DNA of 64,000 bases from Ewingella allii (lineage in GTDB: Bacteria > Pseudomonadota > Gammaproteobacteria > Enterobacterales > Enterobacteriaceae), in NCBI RefSeq assembly GCF_044430645.1, contig NZ_JAWUDN010000003.1:1-64000 (forward strand), written 5' to 3'. Every line of letters begins with the position of its first letter. Position 1 is the first letter of the stretch. Shown here piece after piece: positions 1 to 7,549 of this stretch. The notes under the pieces were generated by a model that worked only from the letters and a program-made list of their open reading frames with translations, did not search any database and was not told where the DNA came from. The translations under genes were made by a program, and so were the position numbers.

Positions 1-69
1 AAGTGAAACGCCGTAGCGCCGATGGTAGTGTGGGGTCTCCCCATGCGAGAGTAGGGAACTGCCAGGCAT
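1..69 (+). rRNA. rrf: 5S ribosomal RNA, 3' part
   Basis: The first 69 bases match the last part of the enterobacterial 5S rRNA (roughly nucleotides 52 to 120 of 120), ending in the usual CTGCCAGGCAT 3' end. The rest of the rRNA operon lies to the left of the window. Its position upstream of metA corresponds to rrnE of E. coli, where the rRNA operon precedes metA with a few genes between. A terminator follows 13 bases later. Confidence 0.95.
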
Positions 70-81
70 CAAATAAAAGCC

Positions 82-117
82 AAGGCCCCGTACGCAAGTA
101 CGGGGCTTTTGCTTTTT
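82..117 (+). terminator. rho-independent terminator of the rRNA operon
   Basis: The arms GCCCCGTAC (85-93) and GTACGGGGC (98-106) form a 9-bp GC-rich stem with a GCAA loop, followed by TTTTGCTTTTTT. This is a typical rRNA operon terminator directly after 5S. Confidence 0.92.
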
Positions 118-320
118 TGCCTTCTGGCGGTTCTATGCTGGATAATAAAGTAGGACAAGAGGCTTTTTCTTTTGAGTTCCCCCCAATAACGGCAAGTCTC
201 CCTGTCCTCTCATCCCAATAGAACAAAATTAGCTAAACATATTACTTAAAGCTGAAGATTTCTCACCTTGAACATACCTCACTCGACTTTATTAGTGAAA
301 ACCGCTATTGTCGGGCATCT

Positions 321-344
321 AGAAGTCTAAACGTATATACGGAT
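321..344 (+). promoter_or_regulatory. MetJ operator (three tandem met boxes)
   Basis: Three consecutive 8-mers, AGAAGTCT (321-328), AAACGTAT (329-336) and ATACGGAT (337-344), resemble the met-box consensus AGACGTCT, and the spacing is the exact 8-bp tandem that MetJ dimers need. The site lies 17 bases before the metA start. The E. coli metA operator has a nearly identical TCTAAACGTAT core (remembered, not aligned). The expected effect is repression of metA when S-adenosylmethionine is plentiful. Confidence 0.8.
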
Positions 345-361
345 GCAGTGGGGAAGTTGCT

Positions 362-1291
362 ATGCCAATTCGGGTTCCTGATGAGTTACCAGCAGTGAAT
401 TTTTTACGAAATGAGAACGTCTTTGTTATGACCTCATCTCGTGCAAAAACTCAGGAGATTCGACCGCTTAAGGTTTTGATCTTGAACCTAATGCCGAAGA
501 AAATTGAGACTGAAAATCAATTTTTGCGCCTCCTTTCTAACTCACCCCTACAAATCGACGTTCAGCTTCTGCGCATTGATAGCCGCGAGTCAAAAAACAC
601 GCCTGCTGAGCATTTGAATAATTTCTACTGCGATTTTGAGGATATTCAGCACGAAAATTACGATGGTTTGATTGTCACTGGAGCGCCACTTGGATTGGTG
701 GATTTCTGCGATGTTGCCTATTGGCCGCAGATTGAACGAGTGGTTCACTGGGCGAAAGAACATGTGACTTCCACGCTGTTCGTGTGCTGGGCGGTGCAGG
801 CCGCTTTGAATGTGCTCTATGGCACGCCGAAAATGACGCGTGAAACCAAATTATCTGGCGTTTACCATCATCAAACCTTACAGCCGCTGGCTTTACTCAC
901 GCGCGGGTTTGATGAGAGCTTTTTAGCGCCGCATTCTCGCTATGCGGACTTCCCAACGCACGAGCTGCGCCAATACACCGATCTCGATATCCTAGCCGAA
1001 TCCGAAGAGGCCGGTGCTTATCTCTTTGCGACTAAAGATAAGCGTATGGCTTTTGTGACTGGCCACCCTGAATACGATGCGGGCACGTTAGCCGGTGAAT
1101 ACCTGCGAGACAGAGATGCAGGTTTATCTCCTGATATGCCATTTAACTACTTCCCGCAGGATAATCCTGCTTTATCGCCAAAGGCGACCTGGCGCAGTCA
1201 TGGACATCTGTTGTTCACCAACTGGTTGAATTATTACGTTTACCAGATCACTCCGTTTGATCTTCGCCAGATGAATCCTACCCTCGAATAG
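362..1291 (+). CDS. metA: homoserine O-succinyltransferase
   Basis: This 309-residue protein has exactly the length of E. coli MetA, and its N-terminus MPIRVPDELPAVNFL is the family norm, which supports the start. MetA transfers succinyl from succinyl-CoA to homoserine, the first committed step of methionine synthesis in the cytoplasm. The catalytic residues are visible: Cys142 in FVCWAVQ, and His235 and Glu237 in TGHPEYD. No strong Shine-Dalgarno precedes the ATG. MetJ boxes lie just upstream, so the gene should respond to methionine. It is monocistronic: a hairpin follows and aceB has its own promoter region. No anomaly was seen. Confidence 0.97.
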   Translation: MPIRVPDELPAVNFLRNENVFVMTSSRAKTQEIRPLKVLILNLMPKKIETENQFLRLLSNSPLQIDVQLLRIDSRESKNTPAEHLNNFYCDFEDIQHENYDGLIVTGAPLGLVDFCDVAYWPQIERVVHWAKEHVTSTLFVCWAVQAALNVLYGTPKMTRETKLSGVYHHQTLQPLALLTRGFDESFLAPHSRYADFPTHELRQYTDLDILAESEEAGAYLFATKDKRMAFVTGHPEYDAGTLAGEYLRDRDAGLSPDMPFNYFPQDNPALSPKATWRSHGHLLFTNWLNYYVYQITPFDLRQMNPTLE

Positions 1292-1305
1292 TCACAGGCT
1301 TTCAT

Positions 1306-1326
1306 AGGCGAGCGTCTTGCTCGCCT
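1306..1326 (+). terminator. probable terminator hairpin after metA
   Basis: AGGCGAGC (1306-1313) and GCTCGCCT (1319-1326) form a perfect 8-bp stem with loop GTCTT, 15 bases after the metA stop. The following CAATTCTT is only a weak T-tract, so termination efficiency is uncertain. Confidence 0.6.
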
Positions 1327-1407
1327 CAATTCTTAGTCTTCACTCCTCTTCCAGCTATCTTCCTATTAAATTCCAATCCTCTTTTTTGTGAAAGTTAATT
1401 CCTTTTT

Positions 1408-1425
1408 AGAGAAAATATTTTCTCT
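1408..1425. promoter_or_regulatory. perfect 18-bp AT-rich palindrome upstream of aceB
   Basis: AGAGAAAATATTTTCTCT reads the same on both strands. It sits about 230 bp before aceB and 45 bp before the IclR-like site. The dyad is of operator size, but I cannot name a regulator. Its GAAAATATTTTC core loosely resembles IclR-family boxes. The rest of the 360-bp metA-aceB spacer is AT-rich and holds no gene. Confidence 0.45.
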
Positions 1426-1470
1426 CATAACCTAATGATTAATGGCAATAAAAAATAAAAAGAAAAATAA

Positions 1471-1492
1471 AATGGAAATCGTTTTTGATTTT
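1471..1492 (+). promoter_or_regulatory. IclR operator of the aceBAK promoter
   Basis: The segment starting AATGGAAATCGTTTTTGATT is nearly the same as the IclR-protected segment upstream of E. coli aceB (TGGAAATTGTTTTTGATTT, remembered, not aligned). It lies about 160 bp before aceB. An iclR gene lies just beyond aceK in this window, which supports the assignment. IclR should repress the operon here in the absence of acetate or fatty acids. Confidence 0.7.
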
Positions 1493-1653
1493 ATGGATTT
1501 CCTGATTACGCTTAGATCTTACTGAGGCTGCGTTTCGGTTGAGATTGTTGAGGTCAAATGATCCTGATGTCCGAGCCCTAGATCCTCTGAAATTAACCGG
1601 CCGGACCTTACTATTCCTGGCTGAAAGATAAGAGATAAGTCAGGAGAATGCCG

Positions 1654-3252
1654 ATGAATCAGCAGATAACCCATGCCCCTTTGCAATTTACTCGCAATTT
1701 AAACAGTAACGACGCATTAATCCTGACAGACGAAGCGATCGACTTTCTGACAGAGCTGGTGACGCGCTTTAGCGCCTCCCGTCACCATCTTTTGCAGAGT
1801 CGGATTGAGCAGCAGCGCAAAATCGATCAGGGCCAGCTTCCGGATTTCATTTCGGAAACAAATTCCATTCGTGAAGGTATTTGGCAGATTAAAGGTATTC
1901 CCGTTGATTTGCAGGATAGAAGAGTGGAGATCACCGGGCCAGTTGAACGGAAAATGGTCATTAACGCCCTGAATGCTAATGTAAAAGTCTTCATGGCAGA
2001 CTTTGAGGATTCGTTAGCTCCTGACTGGAATAAAGTGATCGAAGGTCAGATCAATTTGCGCGATGCCGTCAACGGGACCATCAGCTACACCAATGAAGTA
2101 GGAAAGATTTATCAGTTAAAACCCGATCCGGCGGTATTAGTATGCCGCGTACGCGGGTTGCATCTGCCAGAAAAACACATTCATTGGGAAGGAGAGCCAA
2201 TCCCCGGCGGCTTGTTTGATTTCGCCATGTACTTTTTCCATAACTATCGCGCATTGCTGGCTAAAGGCAGCGGCCCGTACTTTTACCTGCCTAAAACCCA
2301 GTCTTATCAAGAAGCTGCTTGGTGGAGCGACATCTTTAGTTTTGCGGAAGATTACGTCGACTTGCCGCGCGGAACCATTAAGGCGACCGTGCTGATTGAG
2401 ACACTGCCCGCGGTCTTCCAAATGGATGAAATCCTCTACCACTTGCGCAGTCATATTGTGGGTCTTAACTGCGGGCGCTGGGACTATATCTTCAGCTATA
2501 TCAAAACATTGAAAAATTATCCGGATCGCGTTTTGCCCGATCGTCAGGCTGTCACCATGACTCAGCCATTCCTCAGTGCCTATTCACGGCTGTTGATCAA
2601 AACCTGTCATCGTCGCGGTGCCTTTGCTATGGGGGGCATGGCCGCCTTCATTCCCAGCAAAGATACCCAGCGCAACGAGTGGGTGCTGAATAAAGTGAAG
2701 AGTGACAAAGAGTTAGAAGCCAAAAATGGCCATGACGGTACCTGGATTGCTCACCCTGGCCTGGCCGACACGGTCATGGCTATTTTTGACCGGGCACTGG
2801 GCGAACGTAAAAACCAGTTGGATATCTCTCGTGAAGAAGATGCCGCGATTTTAGCAAGTGAGTTGCTAGAACCTTGCGTGGGAGATCGAACCGAAGAGGG
2901 GATGCGCGCCAATATTCGCGTCGCCGTGCAATACATTGAAGCTTGGATCTCGGGCAACGGCTGCGTGCCGATTTACGGGCTGATGGAAGATGCCGCGACT
3001 GCCGAGATCTCCCGCACCTCCATTTGGCAGTGGATACATCATGGCAAAACCCTGAGTGACGGACAGCCTGTGACCAAGGCGCTGTTCCGCAAAATGCTTT
3101 GCGAAGAAATGCAGGTCATCCAGCAAGAGTTAGGTGAGCAGCGTTTCAGCGCCGGGCGATTTAGCGAGGCGGCGGCGCTGATGGAGCGCATCACAACTCA
3201 AGAAGAGCTGGTCGACTTCCTCACCTTGCCGGGCTATGCCCTGCTCGCTTAA
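1654..3252 (+). CDS. aceB: malate synthase A
   Basis: Malate synthase A condenses glyoxylate with acetyl-CoA to malate, the second step of the glyoxylate bypass. The open frame begins at an ATG at 1648, but the Shine-Dalgarno AGGAG (1642-1646) sits one base before it. The ATG at 1654 has the normal 7-base spacing, giving 532 residues (E. coli AceB 533). Family blocks are present: RRVEITGPVERKMVINALN, the catalytic-region VCRVRGLHLPEKH, and GLNCGRWDYIFSY. It is the first gene of the aceBAK operon, 48 bases before aceA. Expression is expected to be controlled by IclR from the site upstream. The call is secure; only the start is a choice. Confidence 0.96.
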   Translation: MNQQITHAPLQFTRNLNSNDALILTDEAIDFLTELVTRFSASRHHLLQSRIEQQRKIDQGQLPDFISETNSIREGIWQIKGIPVDLQDRRVEITGPVERKMVINALNANVKVFMADFEDSLAPDWNKVIEGQINLRDAVNGTISYTNEVGKIYQLKPDPAVLVCRVRGLHLPEKHIHWEGEPIPGGLFDFAMYFFHNYRALLAKGSGPYFYLPKTQSYQEAAWWSDIFSFAEDYVDLPRGTIKATVLIETLPAVFQMDEILYHLRSHIVGLNCGRWDYIFSYIKTLKNYPDRVLPDRQAVTMTQPFLSAYSRLLIKTCHRRGAFAMGGMAAFIPSKDTQRNEWVLNKVKSDKELEAKNGHDGTWIAHPGLADTVMAIFDRALGERKNQLDISREEDAAILASELLEPCVGDRTEEGMRANIRVAVQYIEAWISGNGCVPIYGLMEDAATAEISRTSIWQWIHHGKTLSDGQPVTKALFRKMLCEEMQVIQQELGEQRFSAGRFSEAAALMERITTQEELVDFLTLPGYALLA

Positions 3253-3300
3253 CGCACTTATCCCCTACATACCCATAAAACAAAGAACAGGAAACTTGCC

Positions 3301-4614
3301 ATGAAAAACTCACGTACTCAGCAAATTCAGCAGCTTGAAGAAAATTGGTCACAACCGCGTTGGGAGGGGATCACCCGCCCGTACAGTGCTGCTGAGGTGA
3401 TAAGCCTGCGTGGTTCGGTGAATCCAGAATGCACACTGGCGCAAAATGGCGCGAAACGCCTGTGGGGTTTATTGCACGGCGAGTCTCGTAAAGGCTATGT
3501 CAATTGCCTTGGGGCATTGACCGGCGGGCAGGCGTTGCAACAAGCGAAAGCCGGTCTGGAAGCGATTTATCTTTCCGGTTGGCAGGTCGCGGCTGACGCC
3601 AATACCGCGTCGAGCATGTACCCGGACCAGTCGCTCTATCCGGTGAACTCTGTCCCTGAAGTGGTTAATCGCATTAACAATACTTTCCGCCGGGCTGATC
3701 AAATCCAGTGGGCGAATAATATTGAGCCAGGGCAGGCGGGCTACACCGATTACTTCTTACCTATTGTTGCCGATGCTGAGGCCGGTTTTGGCGGCGTGCT
3801 CAACGCGTTTGAGCTGATGAAAGCGATGATTGAGGCGGGTGCGGCGGCCGTTCACTTTGAAGACCAACTTGCTGCGGTGAAGAAATGCGGCCACATGGGC
3901 GGAAAAGTCTTGGTGCCGACTCAAGAAGCCGTGCAGAAGCTGGTTTCCGCCCGTTTAGCGGCCGATGTCCTCGGCGTACCTACGCTGCTGGTTGCGCGAA
4001 CCGACGCGGACGCGGCTGACTTATTAACCTCAGATTGCGACCCTTACGACAGCGAATTTATCACCGGTGAACGCACGCCGGAAGGCTTTTACCGCACCCA
4101 CGCGGGGATTGAGCAGGCCATCAGCCGTGGCTTGGCCTATGCGCCTTATGCCGACATTGTTTGGTGTGAGACTTCCACCCCAGATTTGGAGCTGGCTCAG
4201 CGTTTTGCCGATGCTATCCATGCTCGTTTCCCAGGCAAGTTATTGGCCTACAACTGCTCGCCTTCTTTCAACTGGAAGAAGAATCTGGATGACAAAACCA
4301 TCGCCAGCTTCCAGCAGCGGCTTGCCGACATGGGCTACCAGTACCAGTTCATCACGCTGGCGGGCATCCACAGCATGTGGTTCAACATGTTCGATTTAGC
4401 CCATGCCTACGCGCAGGGAGAGGGCATGAAACACTATGTGGAAAAAGTTCAGGAGCCAGAATTTGCTGCTGTGAATCGCGGTTACACCTTTGCCTCCCAC
4501 CAGCAAGAGGTTGGCACCGGCTATTTCGACAAGGTGACCACCATCATTCAGGGCGGCCGCTCGTCAGTCACGGCGCTCACCGGCTCGACCGAAGAACAAC
4601 AGTTCGGTACCTGA
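3301..4614 (+). CDS. aceA: isocitrate lyase
   Basis: This 437-residue protein (E. coli AceA 434) cleaves isocitrate to glyoxylate and succinate, bypassing the CO2-releasing steps of the TCA cycle. The signature KKCGHMGGK contains the catalytic Cys196, and the barrel motifs DADAEAGFGG and VARTDADAADL are intact. The start ATG has GGAAAC a few bases upstream. It is the second gene of aceBAK. A hairpin after its stop separates it from aceK and probably sets the much lower level of AceK. No anomaly was seen. Confidence 0.97.
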   Translation: MKNSRTQQIQQLEENWSQPRWEGITRPYSAAEVISLRGSVNPECTLAQNGAKRLWGLLHGESRKGYVNCLGALTGGQALQQAKAGLEAIYLSGWQVAADANTASSMYPDQSLYPVNSVPEVVNRINNTFRRADQIQWANNIEPGQAGYTDYFLPIVADAEAGFGGVLNAFELMKAMIEAGAAAVHFEDQLAAVKKCGHMGGKVLVPTQEAVQKLVSARLAADVLGVPTLLVARTDADAADLLTSDCDPYDSEFITGERTPEGFYRTHAGIEQAISRGLAYAPYADIVWCETSTPDLELAQRFADAIHARFPGKLLAYNCSPSFNWKKNLDDKTIASFQQRLADMGYQYQFITLAGIHSMWFNMFDLAHAYAQGEGMKHYVEKVQEPEFAAVNRGYTFASHQQEVGTGYFDKVTTIIQGGRSSVTALTGSTEEQQFGT

Positions 4615-4621
4615 TTTTATC

Positions 4622-4640
4622 GGCCCGGCTTGTCCGGGCC
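4622..4640 (+). other. aceA-aceK intercistronic hairpin
   Basis: GGCCCGG (4622-4628) and CCGGGCC (4634-4640) form a perfect 7-bp GC stem with loop CTTGT, with no T-tract after it. It could stabilise the 3' end of the aceA message or partly attenuate transcription. In E. coli the same gap holds REP-type structures, and AceK is made far less than AceA. The function here is inferred from position. Confidence 0.6.
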
Positions 4641-4670
4641 TGCTGACGTATGGCGGCAGGGGAGCAGATT

Positions 4671-6431
4671 ATGCGGATAGAGTTGCTGATAGCACAGACG
4701 ATATTGCAGGGTTTTGATGCTCAATATGGCCGATTTCTTGAGGTGACTGCTGGCGCCCAGCAGCGATTTGAACAGGCTGATTGGAAAGCCGTACAGGCGG
4801 CAATGAAGCAGCGTATTCATCTCTATGACCATCACGTTGGGCTGGTGGTGGCTCAGCTTAAATGCATCACCGGCGCTCATTTCTACGATGCCTCTTTCCT
4901 GAAAACCGTAAAGCAGTTTTATAGCCAGCTCTTACCGGAATACCCCCGCGCTGAGATCGCGGAGAGCTTCTTTAATTCAGTTTATTGCCGGATTTTCAAA
5001 CACCGCGATTTAACCGAAGAAAGGCTGTTTGTGTTCACTGAGCAGCCTGATGCTCACCTGCGTAATGGTACTCGCCCGCTGTTTCGCCGCTATGAGTCGC
5101 AAAGCCATGTTCGCCAGATGCTGCTGTCGATACTGGCTGACTTACCCTTGCGTTTGGAATGGGAAGAGAGAGAGCGGGATGTCGATTATATCTTGGCAAG
5201 TTTGCAGAAAACCTATTCTCAACAGACATTGTCTACGGTTGTTATCGATGTCGCCACTGAGCTGTTCTATCGCAATAAAGCCGCATGGCTGATTGGCAAA
5301 ATGCACATAGCCAGCCAGACTCTACCTTTTCTACTGCCGATTCACCGAAGTCTGAATGGCCAACTCTTTGTTGATACCTGCCTGACCAAAAATGACGATG
5401 CCAGTATTGTCTTTGGGTTCGCCCGCTCCTATTTCATGGTGTATGCCCCTCAGCCCGCTGCGCTGGTGGAATGGCTGCGTGAAATTTTACCCGGCAAAAC
5501 CACCGCCGAGCTGTATAGCGCCATCGGCTGTCAGAAGCATGCCAAAACCGAATGCTATCGCGAACATTTGCGCTTCATGGCAAATACTCAGCAGCCGTTT
5601 ATTATCGCGCCGGGCGTCAAAGGCATGGTGATGCTGGTCTTCACTTTGGCGGACAGTGACCGCGTTTTCAAAGTGATTAAAGATAATTTTGCTCCGCAAA
5701 AAGAGGTGACCGAGACGCAGGTGAAAGCCTGTTATCAATTGGTCAAAGAGCATGATCGCGTGGGGCGTATGGCGGATACGCAGGAGTTTGAGCATTTCGC
5801 CTTAGCCAAGAAAGATATCAGTCCTGAACTAATGGATGAGCTATTGCGCGAGGTGCCGAGCAAAATCGAGGATCTTGGCGACAGCATTCTGATACGCCAT
5901 TTGTATATTGAACGGCGCATGACGCCGCTGAATATCTACCTCGAAACTGCCACTGACCCGCAATTGCACGATGTAATTGAAGAGTATGGCAACGCCATTA
6001 AGCAGCTGGCCGCGGCGAATATCTTCCCTGGCGATATGCTGTTTAAAAACTTCGGCGTCACCCGGCACGGTCGGGTGGTGTTTTATGATTACGATGAAAT
6101 CTGTTACATGACGGACGTTAATTTCCGCGCCATTCCCGCCGCGCGCTACCCCGAAGATGAGCTAGCAAGTGAACCTTGGTACAGCACCTCGCCGCAAGAC
6201 GTGTTTCCCGAAGAATTCCGCCATTTCCTGTGCAGCGACAAAAGAATAAAGCCGCTGTTTGAGATGTTACATGGCGACCTTTTTGACGTGGAGTATTGGC
6301 AGAAAGTGCAGCACCGCATCCTTGCTGGCGAAGTTGACGACGTCTACGCCTATCGCCGCCAACAACGCTTTAGTCAACGCCGAGATGAAAAAGTCTGGGC
6401 TGAGATACCGGCTATCACTTCCCTGTCATAG
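4671..6431 (+). CDS. aceK: isocitrate dehydrogenase kinase/phosphatase
   Basis: AceK phosphorylates and dephosphorylates isocitrate dehydrogenase, directing isocitrate to the TCA cycle or the glyoxylate bypass. The open frame starts at 4650, but AGGGGAG (4658-4664) is six bases before the ATG at 4671, giving MRIELLIAQTILQGFD and 586 residues. E. coli AceK has 578 and a matching N-terminus. The ATP-contact loop APGVKGMVMLVF and the active-site segment GDMLFKNFGVTRHGRVVFYDYDE are intact (written here in two overlapping parts: GDMLFKNFGVTRHG and GRVVFYDYDE). It ends 11 bases before the convergent iclR stop, so arpA of E. coli is absent. Confidence 0.95.
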   Translation: MRIELLIAQTILQGFDAQYGRFLEVTAGAQQRFEQADWKAVQAAMKQRIHLYDHHVGLVVAQLKCITGAHFYDASFLKTVKQFYSQLLPEYPRAEIAESFFNSVYCRIFKHRDLTEERLFVFTEQPDAHLRNGTRPLFRRYESQSHVRQMLLSILADLPLRLEWEERERDVDYILASLQKTYSQQTLSTVVIDVATELFYRNKAAWLIGKMHIASQTLPFLLPIHRSLNGQLFVDTCLTKNDDASIVFGFARSYFMVYAPQPAALVEWLREILPGKTTAELYSAIGCQKHAKTECYREHLRFMANTQQPFIIAPGVKGMVMLVFTLADSDRVFKVIKDNFAPQKEVTETQVKACYQLVKEHDRVGRMADTQEFEHFALAKKDISPELMDELLREVPSKIEDLGDSILIRHLYIERRMTPLNIYLETATDPQLHDVIEEYGNAIKQLAAANIFPGDMLFKNFGVTRHGRVVFYDYDEICYMTDVNFRAIPAARYPEDELASEPWYSTSPQDVFPEEFRHFLCSDKRIKPLFEMLHGDLFDVEYWQKVQHRILAGEVDDVYAYRRQQRFSQRRDEKVWAEIPAITSLS

Positions 6432-6442
6432 CCCGATAAGAA

Positions 6443-7285
6443 TTAATGCTTACCGCCGCCGTAAGCCTGAGTGATCTCTTTGGCCGCGTGAATCACCAGC
6501 GCGCCCAGCTCCGTCACGCGGTCGTCAGTAATACGCGATATCGGCCCTGAAATCGAAATAGCCGCATAGGCGTCGTTATGCTCGTCGTAAATGCAGGTCG
6601 CCACACAACGCAGCCCCAGCGCATGTTCTTCATCATCAAAGGCATAGCCTCGTTTACGGGTATCCGCCAACTCCTGTTTTAAGTTGGCAGGAGAGGTGCG
6701 AGTCAGCGGCGTATAGCTGTGCAGTCCGATTTTATGCAGCAGCTTCACCAGCCTGTCTTCAGGCAAGGTGGAGAGGAAAGCTTTCCCCGCTCCCGAGGCG
6801 TGCATCGGCAGTTTGCCACCGATAGGCGCCGACATTCTCATCAGCGCGTTGCACTGCACCTGATCGATAATAATCGCCTGATAGTCGCTGTGATCCAGCA
6901 CGGCCAGATTGACCGTCTCGCCCGATTCCTCCATTAATCGACGCAGCATTGGATGCACCATTGCCAGCAAATTACGGCTTTGCAGGAAGCTGCTGCCGAC
7001 CACAAACGCGTGGGAGCCGATAGTCCACAGCCCTAAATCACCCACCTGACGAACAAAGCCCTGTTGTTGCATGGTGGTTAGCAACCGGTGGGTGGTTGAG
7101 TTCGGCAGACCGGCCTGCTGGGCTAAATCTGTGAGCGCCACGCTGCCCTGAGCTTCCGCGATATATTCTAATAATTTTAGGCCACGGGTTAATGACTGCA
7201 CTTGTCCGGTGGCGGCGCTGCCCGATGCGGCAGCGGCTTTGGTTTTTTTCACTCGTTTGGCCGAGGTGGTCACTGGCGTTGCCAT
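6443..7285 (-). CDS. iclR: transcriptional repressor IclR of the glyoxylate bypass
   Basis: This 280-residue regulator (E. coli 274) has an N-terminal winged helix (about 28-90, with TDLAQQAGLPNSTTHRLL) and a C-terminal effector domain ending in SISGPISRITDDRVTELG. The first 25 residues are a variable Ala/Lys-rich tail. IclR represses aceBAK; glyoxylate and pyruvate are known effectors. The gene is divergent from metH and convergent with aceK, exactly as in E. coli apart from the missing arpA. The start has AAGGAAAA about eight bases upstream on the minus strand. Its operator is visible before aceB. Confidence 0.95.
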   Translation of the reverse strand: MATPVTTSAKRVKKTKAAAASGSAATGQVQSLTRGLKLLEYIAEAQGSVALTDLAQQAGLPNSTTHRLLTTMQQQGFVRQVGDLGLWTIGSHAFVVGSSFLQSRNLLAMVHPMLRRLMEESGETVNLAVLDHSDYQAIIIDQVQCNALMRMSAPIGGKLPMHASGAGKAFLSTLPEDRLVKLLHKIGLHSYTPLTRTSPANLKQELADTRKRGYAFDDEEHALGLRCVATCIYDEHNDAYAAISISGPISRITDDRVTELGALVIHAAKEITQAYGGGKH

Positions 7286-7549
7286 GGGCCTTTTCCTTGT
7301 AAGATGCGCTAATTAGCGAGGAATAAAAGTTATTTTGGAATTCATTTTCGTTTTTACAGTATGGATCGCAACCTGCATTTCCGCTCATCCGATGTGTTGC
7401 ATTCGCCCTGCGAGATGCATTCCTAAATTGAAAAAGTCTCACCAAGTCCTGAGCTTTGGCCCTTGGAAGATATGCTAGGATGCTTTTCATGGTTTCCGGC
7501 GATTGCTAAGGGTTTGGCCGGTGGTGAACGACAGGTGATTGAGGTGAAA

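Noticed and set aside
3..221. 72-codon frame across the 5S rRNA end and its terminator
   Set aside because: It overlaps an rRNA and its terminator; no ribosome site.
1648..1653. ATG at 1648 as the aceB start
   Set aside because: Only one base separates it from the Shine-Dalgarno; ATG 1654 has normal spacing and family length.
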